A stretch of 64,000 nt of DNA from Sphingobacterium litopenaei (GTDB taxonomy: Bacteria > Bacteroidota > Bacteroidia > Sphingobacteriales > Sphingobacteriaceae): NCBI RefSeq assembly GCF_014692495.1, contig NZ_JACOIJ010000005.1:62001-126000 (forward strand), in the 5' to 3' direction. How positions within the stretch are numbered: the first letter of the stretch is position 1; every line of letters begins with the position of its first letter. The position numbers were made by a program, and so were the translations under genes. Below, piece after piece: positions 44,627 through 53,563 of the stretch. The notes beneath the pieces were generated by a model. That model was not told where the DNA came from. It ran no database searches and saw only the letters and a list, made by a program, of their open reading frames with translations.

Positions 44627-44665
44627 GCCATACAGCCGCAGGCTTTAGCCTCGCTACGGTATGGC
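44627..44665. repeat. imperfect palindrome at a junction of gene fragments
   Basis: Outer arms GCCATAC (44627-44633) and GTATGGC (44659-44665) enclose an inner AGGC-TTTA-GCCT hairpin. It sits between the truncated ATP-binding gene and the TonB-receptor fragment, so it may be part of the recombination event or a leftover terminator. Confidence 0.45.
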
Positions 44666-44668
44666 TCG

Positions 44669-44845
44669 CTGAATATTACGGATGTAACCTTGGAGGGCGA
44701 AACACCTTTCCACCACCAACGTGGATCGGCCAATATCTCCGCCAACTACTACCGTACGGATGGCTTCAATACCGACCCGAACTTTATGTCTGGGGGTACC
44801 ACCGCACCGCCTTATGATGACTATACAAGTGTGCGCTTGGGATAG
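44669..44845 (+). pseudogene. internal fragment of a TonB-dependent outer-membrane receptor
   Basis: A 58-codon frame reads LNITDVTLEGETPFHHQRGS, ANISANYYRTDGFNTDPNF and SGGTTAPPYDDYTSVRLG, then TAG. The pattern is that of barrel strands from a TonB-dependent receptor. There is no start, signal peptide, plug or C-terminal end. Its last 25 bp are also the point where the opposite-strand gpsA fragment stops making sense. Confidence 0.55.
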
Positions 44846-45083
44846 CAAAAAGAATATATCCGGATGCATCAAGGGCTTTGTCCAGATCATTTGTTGCCAC
44901 GACATAAGGTTTGTTGAACGAGACAAAATTCAGATAATCCGGGTTAGTGCCATTCTTATTGACAGCATCGGCCTGCTCTTCCCGACGAAGATACCAGGTA
45001 AAATGAACTTTATTTTCAGCTAAAATTTTGACTAACGCCGTAGCCCAGCTACAGCCTCCTATAACACTTACTTTTTTAGACAA
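44820..45083 (-). pseudogene. gpsA: glycerol-3-phosphate dehydrogenase, N-terminal fragment
   Basis: The frame from the ATG at 45083 reads MSKKVSVIGGCSWATALVKI (dinucleotide-binding GxGxW-type start, with Cys where Gly is usual), NGTNPDYLNFVSF, and DASGYILFAIPSAHL. It then runs into unrelated sequence after about 85 residues, against a normal length near 330. The NAD-binding half is incomplete and the substrate domain absent, so it is non-functional. The real gpsA is presumably elsewhere. Confidence 0.75.
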
Positions 45084-45556
45084 ACTGTGTTGATTTTTTC
45101 GTTTAAGAAGCCCTTCTGAGCAGGGCTAAAGACCAAGAATTAGGACAAAGGTAGGGAAAAACAAACGAAAAGGCCAAAGTTGGCCTGTGGGCGAGCAGGC
45201 AAACGGATCAAACTTATACCGTCATTTTTATAAGCCCCTTAGTCCGGCACACTTACTTTGATAGAGACAGTTTGTGATGATATTTGCCTGCTTCGCTTGT
45301 AAAAAATCCCGTCAAAACGGTCTATTCTTCGGCTTTTTTGCCCCGATCTGAAGTCTGAGGTTAAGACTGTTCGTATTTTTTGATTACATTTGTATAGCTA
45401 TTTTTCCAAAGTGATGATCTTATCACTGCATACCCAAGGAATCTCGGTTATAATCACGATAATTTGTTTTGTCTTTTATATAATCATTGTATAGGAGATC
45501 CCGGGATAAGGCTTTCCGTTTTTTATTTCGGAAAATCAACTGTTTGAAAGTACGAT
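45084..45556. other. 473-bp intergenic region with a hairpin
   Basis: No gene is seen. A hairpin AGCCCT (45109-45114) with AGGGCT (45122-45127) lies near the gpsA fragment; there is no clear T tract. The rest is upstream sequence of the BCCT carrier; I could not pick a promoter with both elements. Confidence 0.4.
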
Positions 45557-47572
45557 ATGATAAAATTTAGAAGTATAAAAACCACACTCAGCAAAGGCGT
45601 AACCGTTCCCAGTTTGATCTTCATTACAGGTATTTGTTTGCTGTCTGCCATTTATCCGAAATTGACAGAAAACCTGCTCAACACTGTTAAAGATTTTATT
45701 TTTGTCAACCTGAACTATGTGTATGTCTGGTCGGTAACGATTTTCGTCCTGTTTTTAGTTTATTTGATGTTCAGCAAATACGGGAATATCCGTTTGGGAA
45801 GAAACGACAGCAAGCCTGCTTATTCTTTCTTTTCATGGATCTCCATGCTGTTTGCCGCGGGGATGGGGATCGGATTGATGTATTTTAGCGTTGCCGAACC
45901 GATGCAACATTATTCCAATGAGGTATTTTCAGGAAATACCGCCATCCAGCGCGCTAAGGATGCACAGCTCTATACGTTTTTCCATTGGGGCATTCATGCG
46001 TGGGCGATTTACGGTATTGTGGGATTGTCTTTAGCTTATTTTGCTTATCGTTATCGTTTGCCACTTTCCTTGAGAAGCTGTTTTTATCCTTTGCTGAAAG
46101 ATAAGATTAAAGGCACTTGGGGCAATACGATCGATATTTTTGCCCTTTGCAGTACGTTTTTCGGGATTACCACTACGTTGGGTTTTGGCGTAGTGCAGAT
46201 CAACTCGGGGCTGGAAACATTGGGTGTCTTACCGGGGAGCAGCTTTATTTATCAGGTATTGATTGTAGGTGTATTGGTCTCGCTTTCCATTATTTCTGCC
46301 GTGAGCGGTGTGGACAAAGGCGTCCGGATATTGAGCAACATCAACATTGTGAGTGTTGTTGTGCTTTTGCTGTTTGTTTTGGTTCTTGGTCCTACCGTAT
46401 ATCTAATAGGTAGTTTTACGGAAGGCATCGGGAACTATATCAATAATTTCTTTAGCCTTACTTTTAACACGCACGTTTATGAAGCCGAAACGCAACCGTG
46501 GTTTTACGACTGGACGATATTGTATTGGGCTTGGTGGATTTCCTGGTCTCCTTATGTGGGGCTGTTCATCGCCAAGATTTCCAAAGGACGAACCATACGT
46601 GAATTTATTGCGGCGGTCTTAATTATACCTACCCTGTTTAATTTCATATGGATGTCGGTCTTCGGGAACAGTGCGATCTGGTTTGACCTGAATATCGCAG
46701 ACGGAGCTTTGAGCCAGCTTGCCAGTAACCCGGATGCGCTGATGTTCCGCTTTTTGGAATATTTGCCTTTGACCGAGATCATCAGCTTTTTGGTCATTGC
46801 TATTATTATTATTTTCTTCGTGACTTCTGCCGACTCCGGAATGTTCGTCATGAACAGCATTGCTAGCAAAAACGCACGGATTTCACCAAAATGGCAAACA
46901 ATCGGTTGGGGAATTTTACTTGCTACGCTTGCCTTATTGTTGCTGAACGCGGGCGGACTGAACGCATTGCAGAGCATGACATTGATAACCGCTTTACCGT
47001 TCTCGGTTATTATGCTGTTATTTATCGTTAGTCTGGTCAAGGCCTTGGCGATCGACCAAAAATATTATGAACGTGATTTTTCAGCCACGACCATCCCATG
47101 GTCGGGAGAGTCCTGGAGACAACGATTGAAACAGATCGTTTCCTTTAATGATAAAAAATCTGTTAGCCGTTATATCGACACCACGGTAAAGGAAGCCTTT
47201 TATGAACTGCAACAGGAGTTTGCAAAAAATAATATTGATGCAACGATCAATTCCTATGAGAAACCTCAAAGAATAGAGATCGAGATCAAGCATGATGTTG
47301 TAAATAACTTTGTCTATGGTGTAAAGAACGAGAAAAGGGTGGTATCCGACTATCTGCTCAATGAAGAGAATCTACCCGATGTGGATGACAGCCAGACCCA
47401 CTTTCCCAAATCCTATTTTGGGGATGCCCGTGAGGGGTATGATGTACAGCTTTTTACAAAAAACGAGCTGATCTCTGACGTACTGAAACACTATGAAAGA
47501 TTTATCGAGATCATTGTGGAAAAAAGGAACGAAATGTTTATCAGCAGTAATGCCAACCGAAGATTAGAATGA
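45557..47572 (+). CDS. BCCT family betaine/choline/carnitine transporter
   Basis: The 671-residue inner-membrane protein has twelve hydrophobic segments and the BCCT signatures AAGMGIGLMYFSVAEPMQHY and ILYWAWWISWSPYVGLFIAK, plus VTSADSGMFVMNSIAS. The glycine-rich GMGIG segment in helix 3 marks the glycine-betaine/choline branch. A C-terminal cytoplasmic extension of about 160 residues (from IDQKYYERDFSATTIPW) is longer than in the smallest members and may sense osmolarity, as in BetP/BetT. The gene is intact and more GC-rich than the pectin locus. It leads a block of ion and osmotic-stress genes. Confidence 0.95.
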   Translation: MIKFRSIKTTLSKGVTVPSLIFITGICLLSAIYPKLTENLLNTVKDFIFVNLNYVYVWSVTIFVLFLVYLMFSKYGNIRLGRNDSKPAYSFFSWISMLFAAGMGIGLMYFSVAEPMQHYSNEVFSGNTAIQRAKDAQLYTFFHWGIHAWAIYGIVGLSLAYFAYRYRLPLSLRSCFYPLLKDKIKGTWGNTIDIFALCSTFFGITTTLGFGVVQINSGLETLGVLPGSSFIYQVLIVGVLVSLSIISAVSGVDKGVRILSNINIVSVVVLLLFVLVLGPTVYLIGSFTEGIGNYINNFFSLTFNTHVYEAETQPWFYDWTILYWAWWISWSPYVGLFIAKISKGRTIREFIAAVLIIPTLFNFIWMSVFGNSAIWFDLNIADGALSQLASNPDALMFRFLEYLPLTEIISFLVIAIIIIFFVTSADSGMFVMNSIASKNARISPKWQTIGWGILLATLALLLLNAGGLNALQSMTLITALPFSVIMLLFIVSLVKALAIDQKYYERDFSATTIPWSGESWRQRLKQIVSFNDKKSVSRYIDTTVKEAFYELQQEFAKNNIDATINSYEKPQRIEIEIKHDVVNNFVYGVKNEKRVVSDYLLNEENLPDVDDSQTHFPKSYFGDAREGYDVQLFTKNELISDVLKHYERFIEIIVEKRNEMFISSNANRRLE

Positions 47573-47763
47573 ACATGTACCACTAATCTCATAGCTGTTT
47601 GCTGCGGAAATAGGGTATCAACTCTTTGATTGTGTAACGGCATATATTACTCCGATTACGAGTAAGGTAGCCCACACTTTTGATATTTGTTTAATTTTGT
47701 AGCACTAATAAATAAGTTAGGCATAATGCTACAAGCTACCGTGTAAACCTAGACTGAAAGAAA

Positions 47764-48111
47764 ATGGACGACAATAACAAGACTAAACGACTTTCACGAC
47801 TAACTGCAATTTTGACAATTTTGCAAACGAAACGACTTTTGACAGCTTCGGAATTAGCGAATAAATTTTTCAGTTAGTAACAGGACAATTTATAGAGATA
47901 TAAAAGCATTAGAACAAGCAGGTGTCCCTATTTTGACCGAAGACGGAAAAGGCTATTCTTTAATGGAAGGTTACAGAATACCACCAGTATTATTTACCGA
48001 AAGCGAAGCCAATGCCTCAATTACAGCCGAACAACTCATTTTAAAAATAAAGACACTTCATTTGTAAAAGAATATTCAGAAGCTATTAACAAAATAAAAG
48101 CGCGTCTTTAA
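47764..48111 (+). pseudogene. WYL/HTH (YafY-type) transcriptional regulator, frameshifted and truncated
   Basis: The ATG opens KTKRLSRLTAILTILQTKRL, continuing LLTASELANKF of an HTH_11 domain, then hits a stop caused by an extra T in a TTTTT run. The next frame continues VSNRTIYRDIKALEQAGVPI and GKGYSLMEGYRIPPVLFTES. A missing A in an A run shifts it again to KDTSFVKEYSEAINKIKARL, where it ends. The WYL domain is lost. The break point coincides with the start of the truncated universal stress gene on the other strand. Confidence 0.8.
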
Positions 48112-48381
48112 GATGATCTCTCACGATAGACGTTCTTATTTCTACTTTGCCGGCATTGTCCAGTTTTTCTAAAAAATCCGTCCTCCGCTTTTGCGCTTCG
48201 ATCCTGCCCGTTGGGCTTCGGTTTCATTGGCAAGCTGCCTTTGAAAGACAGAATAAAGCGGTCTATAGGCGTGGATAATGTGTACATCGGCGTTTAAGAG
48301 CTTGGCCAGTCCCAAGGTATAGGTTGTTGCAACAAATGCATTGTTTGAAAAATCAGTAGGAACTAATAAGGTTCGTCTCAT
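48112..48381 (-). pseudogene. universal stress protein (UspA type), frameshifted and truncated
   Basis: The minus-strand frame begins MRRTLLVPTDFSNNAFVATT and continues TLGLAKLLNADVHIIHAYRP, the classic Usp N-terminus. About residue 55 the frame shifts; the alternative phase continues IEAQKRRTDFLEKLDNAGKV and ends at the junction with the WYL remnant at 48111. The nucleotide-binding C-terminal half is absent. Confidence 0.75.
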
Positions 48382-48525
48382 GATGTCGTTTTTATGCTAA
48401 AAAAAATTCAATAGATCACTGGACTATGACCAACTCTCAAAAGAAACAAAAAACAAGAGAAACCAAACAAACTATATTTAATGTATATATATATTTGTTA
48501 TTTAAACTAATTTTTGGAAACCGTC

Positions 48526-49763
48526 ATGAACAAGCTGTTTAATTTTTTTGACCTGCACAAAGACGAAGACGAAAAGGAAAAAGTGCTGTAGAATGTCATC
48601 AGCAATATTTCTTTCAGGGGTGCTAATGCCTGGATATTGGCCTGTGCGATAGTCATCGCTTCTGTGGGACTGAATGTCAATTCAACAGCGGTTATCATCG
48701 GTGCCATGTTGATTTCGCCATTGATGGGCCCGATCTTAAGGGCTGGTTTCGCCTTAGGGACATTTGATTTCCCGCTGTTGAAAAAATCTATCAAAAATCT
48801 TTTGATCGCGACATTGATCAGCCTGGTGGTATCGTTTCTGTATTTCCTGCTAAGCCCGTTCAAAGACGCCCAATCCGAGCTACTGGCCCGCATATCGCCC
48901 AATATTTATGATGTGCTAATTGCTTTTTTCGGCGGACTGGTCGGTGTCATTGCGATTACACGGGTCAATAAGGGCAACCCTATCCCCGGGGTGGCCATCG
49001 CTACCGCTCTGATGCCTCCGCTCTGTACAGCCGGATATGGACTGGCGATAGGCAATATCTCCTTTTTTGCCGGCGCTATTTATCTATACATCATCAATTG
49101 CGTTTTCATTTGTCTGTCTACCTTTGCTATCGTCAAATATCTGCGGTATCCCAAGGTTCATTATGTGGACAAATTGCGGGAAAAACGGATCGGGCAAAGC
49201 ATTACCTTACTGACTATCATATTGATTGCTCCCAGCCTGTATTTTGCATACAACCTCTTGCAGGAAAAGAAATTCAGTGACCGTATCAAGCAATTTGTAC
49301 GGCATGAATTTGCCGAAAAAGGCTAAACTATCGTTTATGAAAAAATACAGTTCAATAAAAATCCGAAACGTTTGGAGCTGGCTTTCCTGACCAAAAAAAA
49401 TTTCAGCCTGTGGAAATCGAACAGCTCCAAAACTCATTGGCATCTTATGGTGTCGAAAATACGGAGCTCATTATCAAACAGGACAGCGTAGATCTCAGGT
49501 CTGCAATATTGAGCGAAATAGACAAGCATACCGTCTGCTTTAATGAAAAAGATCTTACGATCCGTAGCCTGAACCAGCGCCTTTCCCGCTATGAGCTGGC
49601 AAATGTCCAGCTTCGTCTTGATATGGCTATACTGTTCCCGCAGATAGCACATTATAGCATTGGTGTGCAACAGTATTACAATACCAGGGACAGCCTGGTC
49701 AATTACATAGCATTTGTCTATCAGGCTAAGGACGACTTTCCCGAAGAGGAAGAGCAGAAATGA
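48526..49763 (+). pseudogene. DUF389 (TIGR00341-type) membrane protein with two stops and a frameshift
   Basis: The ATG at 48526 is followed by a TAG at 48589, then an intact 230-codon membrane part (ACAIVIASVGLNVNSTAVII, GAMLISPLMGPILRAGFALG, ITRVNKGNPIPGVAIATALM). A TAA at 49324 interrupts it again. The same phase continues VYEKIQFNKNPKRLELAFLT, and an A run of eight at 49393-49400 shifts the rest into the frame FQPVEIEQLQNSLASYGVEN that ends at 49763. Read through, it is about 410 residues of a DUF389 protein, a family of unknown transport-like function. An internal ATG at 48637 could still give the membrane part alone. Confidence 0.8.
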
Positions 49764-49799
49764 AAAAATGGCTGTCTGTCCAGTTTCCCAATGACAGCC
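49764..49799 (-). terminator. intrinsic terminator of the ktrB-ktrA operon
   Basis: On the minus strand GGCTGTC (49793-49799) pairs with GACAGCC (49770-49776) over a 16-nt loop and is followed by six T. It lies 33 nt past the ktrA stop. Confidence 0.7.
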
Positions 49800-49831
49800 T
49801 GGCAATCGTGCCTACCAGCGCAGAAAGCAAA

Positions 49832-50509
49832 CTATAAAAAAGATTTGATATGGTCATTATATCCATAGATAGCTAATATATCGCCCTGTTCCAGTACGGT
49901 GTCCGGTTTAGGTATACCGTGGAGTATCGTCGTAACCATACTTTTTCCAAAGGTTGTTTTCTGTTCTTTGCTTTTTAAAATGGTCAATACCAATAGCTCG
50001 TATTTTTCGCGGAAACCGATCTCTTGAATACTTTTACCCACATATTTATCCGGCACGACGGCTTCGACGATGCTGTAATTACTGTTCAGCTCGAATGAAT
50101 CCACCAGCCCGGTCATGCAAAGCTTCTTTGACCAGCGTTCGGCAGATTCTTCCTCGGGGTGGGCAATCTCGGATATTCCTAGAGCGGTCAACACTTTTTC
50201 ATGAAGCCTGTTGACCGCTCTGCTGATCAGGCGTTTGACCCCGGCTTCTTTACATAGGGCTGTCACCATGATATTGGCGCCTTCATCTTCTCCTATTGCC
50301 ACTACGACTACATCCGTATTCCTCAGGGGCAAAGTATAGAAAGCGGCTTCATCAGTAGCATCCAGACAGATACAATGTGTTATTTTTTCCTTTAGGGCAG
50401 TTATCTTTTCCATCCGTTGATCCACTCCCACGACTTCGTTGCCCTGCATCGTTAATTTCATGGCCAGAGAGGCGCCGAAATTACCCAAACCTATAATGAT
50501 AAATTTCAT
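49832..50509 (-). CDS. ktrA: K+ uptake regulatory subunit KtrA/TrkA family
   Basis: The 225-residue cytosolic protein has a Rossmann RCK domain (MKFIIIGLGNFGASLAMKLT, GVDQRMEKI, CLDATDEAAF) binding NAD(H) or ATP, and a C-terminal TrkA_C domain (VVPDKYVGKSIQEIGFREKY, VLEQGDILAIYGYNDHI). The single RCK unit is the KtrA rather than the doubled TrkA form. It gates the membrane subunit encoded 16 nt upstream on the same strand. Confidence 0.94.
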   Translation of the reverse strand: MKFIIIGLGNFGASLAMKLTMQGNEVVGVDQRMEKITALKEKITHCICLDATDEAAFYTLPLRNTDVVVVAIGEDEGANIMVTALCKEAGVKRLISRAVNRLHEKVLTALGISEIAHPEEESAERWSKKLCMTGLVDSFELNSNYSIVEAVVPDKYVGKSIQEIGFREKYELLVLTILKSKEQKTTFGKSMVTTILHGIPKPDTVLEQGDILAIYGYNDHIKSFL

Positions 50510-50525
50510 GATGTTGCGTTATTTA

Positions 50526-51905
50526 TTAATAAACCGTTAGCTCTTCCTGCGCATAGCGGTAGTGCGTATATCTTGTTTTTTTGATAAAAGCAATGAGCAC
50601 CGACAAAGTGGTCACACGGCCAATGAACATCAAAAAGATGATGACAATTTTGCTTCCCAACGCGAGTTCAGGGGTTGCTCCCAGCGACAGCCCGACTGTA
50701 CTATAGGCCGAAAAACACTCAAAGGCAATGTCCACCAACGGGCGCTGTGGTTCAAAGAATGATATCGCAAATACCCCCATGCCGATCGTCATAAGGGATA
50801 AAAACATCGTCGCAAAGGCCCGTTGCTGTGATATCCCGCTGATTTCCCGCCTGAACACTTCGGTACGGTCCTTGCCACGGGCCAGGCTCAATACATTCAA
50901 TATGGCTACAGCAAATGTACTCGTCTTGATTCCGCCTCCGGTAGAATTCGGAGAAGCACCAATCCACATCAGCAGGATTATAAACAGCACGGACGAGAAT
51001 TGCAAAGCTCCAAAATCGACACTGTTGAATCCGGCCGTCCGTGGCGTAGTTGCTGTGGTAAAGGCAATAACTAACTTACCGATACCGCGATGTTCTGAAA
51101 GCACATGGCTATATTCATTAAAAAAGATAATAAGCGTAGCAATACCCGAAATAGCAACGGTAGTAACCAGATTGATTTTACTATTGATATTCAATACCCA
51201 GGGCCGGTATAGGTCTTTCTTAGATGTCCATTTGCCAATAAGCCGGTTTATAATATGCTTTAAATAGGTCAATATATTGACTACAATAGGAAATCCCAGG
51301 CCACCAAATATATAGATCAAAGCTATCACCAGTTGCAGATTATAATTGAAAACAACCGTTTCATTCATCAGTCCGTCCGGTAAGAGGGAAAAACCTGCAT
51401 TGCAAAAAGATGAAACAGCATGAAACAGGGAAAAGAAGACCTTTTTGATGCCTAATGCTGACATTTCATCTCCAATACTGCTGTAAATGGCGAGTGCGCC
51501 TACAAGCTCAATACCAAAAGTAATCAATACTGTATGTTTTAACAGATCAAAGACTTCAGACATTTGTTTGGTGTTTGAGAACCCTCCGATAGTCAATTGG
51601 TCTTCATATGAGCTTCCTCCCTTTAAAAAATAACTAAACAGACCGGCAAAGCTCAATATGCCGATACCGCCCGCCTGTATCAAAAGCATGATAATCAATT
51701 GTCCCCAAAACGTAAAATGGCTCGCAGTATCCACAACTACCAGCCCCGTGACACAGACAGCACTGGTCGATGTAAACAACGCGTCCGTCCAAGCCAGCGG
51801 TCTATGAAGGGCGAAAGGTAATTTTAGCAAGAGCGTGCCCGCAACGATCAGCATAAAAAAACTAAATACAAACAGCTGGGCAGGATTATACAATCGCTTT
51901 TTCAT
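50526..51905 (-). CDS. ktrB: K+ uptake channel subunit KtrB/TrkH family
   Basis: The 459-residue membrane protein has the four M1-P-M2 repeats of the superfamily, with filter-like segments TSTSAVCVTGLVVVD, SSFCNAGFSLLPDG, TTPRTAGFNSVDF and FSAYSTVGLSLGAT. It imports K+ with Na+ or H+ under control of KtrA. It starts with MKKRLYNPAQLFVFSFFMLI. The upstream gap 51906-52102 (197 bp) has only a short TTCCT/AGGAA inverted repeat. Confidence 0.94.
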   Translation of the reverse strand: MKKRLYNPAQLFVFSFFMLIVAGTLLLKLPFALHRPLAWTDALFTSTSAVCVTGLVVVDTASHFTFWGQLIIMLLIQAGGIGILSFAGLFSYFLKGGSSYEDQLTIGGFSNTKQMSEVFDLLKHTVLITFGIELVGALAIYSSIGDEMSALGIKKVFFSLFHAVSSFCNAGFSLLPDGLMNETVVFNYNLQLVIALIYIFGGLGFPIVVNILTYLKHIINRLIGKWTSKKDLYRPWVLNINSKINLVTTVAISGIATLIIFFNEYSHVLSEHRGIGKLVIAFTTATTPRTAGFNSVDFGALQFSSVLFIILLMWIGASPNSTGGGIKTSTFAVAILNVLSLARGKDRTEVFRREISGISQQRAFATMFLSLMTIGMGVFAISFFEPQRPLVDIAFECFSAYSTVGLSLGATPELALGSKIVIIFLMFIGRVTTLSVLIAFIKKTRYTHYRYAQEELTVY

Positions 51906-52102
51906 TCCGGATAAGTATAATAAAAACAGCAGTAAAACTATAAAATATTTTCAGGACTTATCCACCGTTTATAGATGTTTAACAAAAACCTTTCGATCCT
52001 CCTGACATTCCTACCCGCAGGAATACTTGGCTATTGTTTCCGAGGGCTAAAAAGAAAGGAAACCGCTGATAAAAGCATACTAGCCGACTGACCTGTCATT
52101 AA

Positions 52103-53416
52103 TTATTGAATTTCTTGCACCCGCTTGTCTAATAGATGGCGTAGATCATCTGATGCAGGTAGCTCGAAGACTTCCAGGTCAAAATATTTTATCGCCGCAA
52201 AGAGGTGATCGAAAATATCGGACATGACATCCTCAAAAAATGCCCATTCCGTCCCCTTTGTAAACATGTAGAGTTCCAGCGGAAGTCCGTTTTCAGTGGG
52301 ATCCAGTTGACGGACCAGCAAGGTTAATCCTTGATGTATATTGGGGTTATGCAGGGCATAAGCTTTTATATACGCCCTGAACAGGCCTACGTTTGTCATT
52401 CTGCGCCCGTTAACCAATACCTCTTCGTCAACATTGTGTTCATTGTTATATTTCTTGATTTCTTCTTCTCTTTGTGCGATATATGGAGCCAGAAGTGCGA
52501 TTTTCCTCAGTTCTTCTATTTCGCTGTTATCCATATATCGGATGGTTGATATCTTGATATGGATAGCGCGCTTGATTCTTCGCCCACCACTTTCCTGCAT
52601 CCCCCTGTAATTCTTAAAAGAATCACTTAACAAGGTGTAAGTAGGTATGGTCACAATCGTCTTGTCCCAGTTTTGTACACTCACGTTATTGAGATTGATT
52701 TGTAGGACATCTCCGTCAACACCATATTTGGGCATTTCTATCCAGTCCCCGACACGTACGGAATCATTTGCAGAGACCTGTATGCTGGCCACAAAACCAA
52801 GTATCGTGTCTTTGAACACTAACATCAGTATAGCAGATGCCGCGCCCAGAGAGACGAGAAAAGACCATGGCGAATTGCCTGTAAGAATAGAAACGATCAG
52901 GGTGCCGACAACAAATATGAGGAATATTTGAAAAACCTGAAGATAGCTGTCCAAAGGCTTATCCACAAACGCCATGGAAGATCGCAGGATATCCCGCGCA
53001 GTCTTTAAAACACTGTTTACCAGCCCGTAAACCGCAAATATAACCAGTATGCTCAAAAATTTGTCGAGAGCCGTTACAAAAGAGGGAAAACCAACAAAAA
53101 TCAGCGGTAAGAATTGCTGTGAGACAGCGATGAGAATAAGACGGCTTAGGTGTACATGTACTTTGTTGTCAAGCAGATAGTCGTCCCAGTTACTTTTCGT
53201 CTTTTTGATCAATCGTGTAACGATCGAATTAAAAAAACTTTTCAAAAGAAAGTCAAGGAGCGCCAACAGGATAAAGGCGACAATCAGAAAACCGGCCGAG
53301 GTAAGGATATGCGCAATTCTATCCTGCACGCCTGCAGTTTTTGCAAGTTCAAATGTCCATTGGTAAATCTGACTGGTTGTCTGTTCGGTCGTGTTAATGA
53401 TGTTTGTTTTTTCCAT
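52103..53416 (-). CDS. MscS/YbdG-type mechanosensitive ion channel
   Basis: The ATG at 53416 (MEKTNIINTTEQTTSQIYQW) gives 437 residues; the 21 extra residues of a longer frame overlap a promoter-like TACATTTG box (minus strand, 53426-53433). Five hydrophobic segments precede the MscS pore region (GAASAILMLVFKDTILGFVA followed by SIQVSANDSVRVGDWIEMPK) and a beta domain (GDVLQINLNNVSVQNWDKTI, VTIPTYTLLSDSFKNYRGM). Its length and the SGGRRIKRAIHI segment fit the YbdG-like group, which protects against osmotic shock. It completes the osmotic set with the BCCT and Ktr genes. Confidence 0.9.
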   Translation of the reverse strand: MEKTNIINTTEQTTSQIYQWTFELAKTAGVQDRIAHILTSAGFLIVAFILLALLDFLLKSFFNSIVTRLIKKTKSNWDDYLLDNKVHVHLSRLILIAVSQQFLPLIFVGFPSFVTALDKFLSILVIFAVYGLVNSVLKTARDILRSSMAFVDKPLDSYLQVFQIFLIFVVGTLIVSILTGNSPWSFLVSLGAASAILMLVFKDTILGFVASIQVSANDSVRVGDWIEMPKYGVDGDVLQINLNNVSVQNWDKTIVTIPTYTLLSDSFKNYRGMQESGGRRIKRAIHIKISTIRYMDNSEIEELRKIALLAPYIAQREEEIKKYNNEHNVDEEVLVNGRRMTNVGLFRAYIKAYALHNPNIHQGLTLLVRQLDPTENGLPLELYMFTKGTEWAFFEDVMSDIFDHLFAAIKYFDLEVFELPASDDLRHLLDKRVQEIQ

Positions 53417-53563
53417 ATTAACAAACAAATGTACAAAAAATAAACTAAATGGGGCTAGATAGGCTTCTAATGGGTACACAGCCCCTATTTTATCTTTTGC
53501 TTTTCCCTTAGTGATCCGGTATAGTTGTTGCTCCTTATAGCTCCTTTTCGTCCATTTCTACTG

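Noticed and set aside
48480-48500. TATATATATA tract as a phase-variable repeat
   Set aside because: Only five dinucleotide units, in the AT-rich gap between the Usp remnant and DUF389; no evidence of variation.
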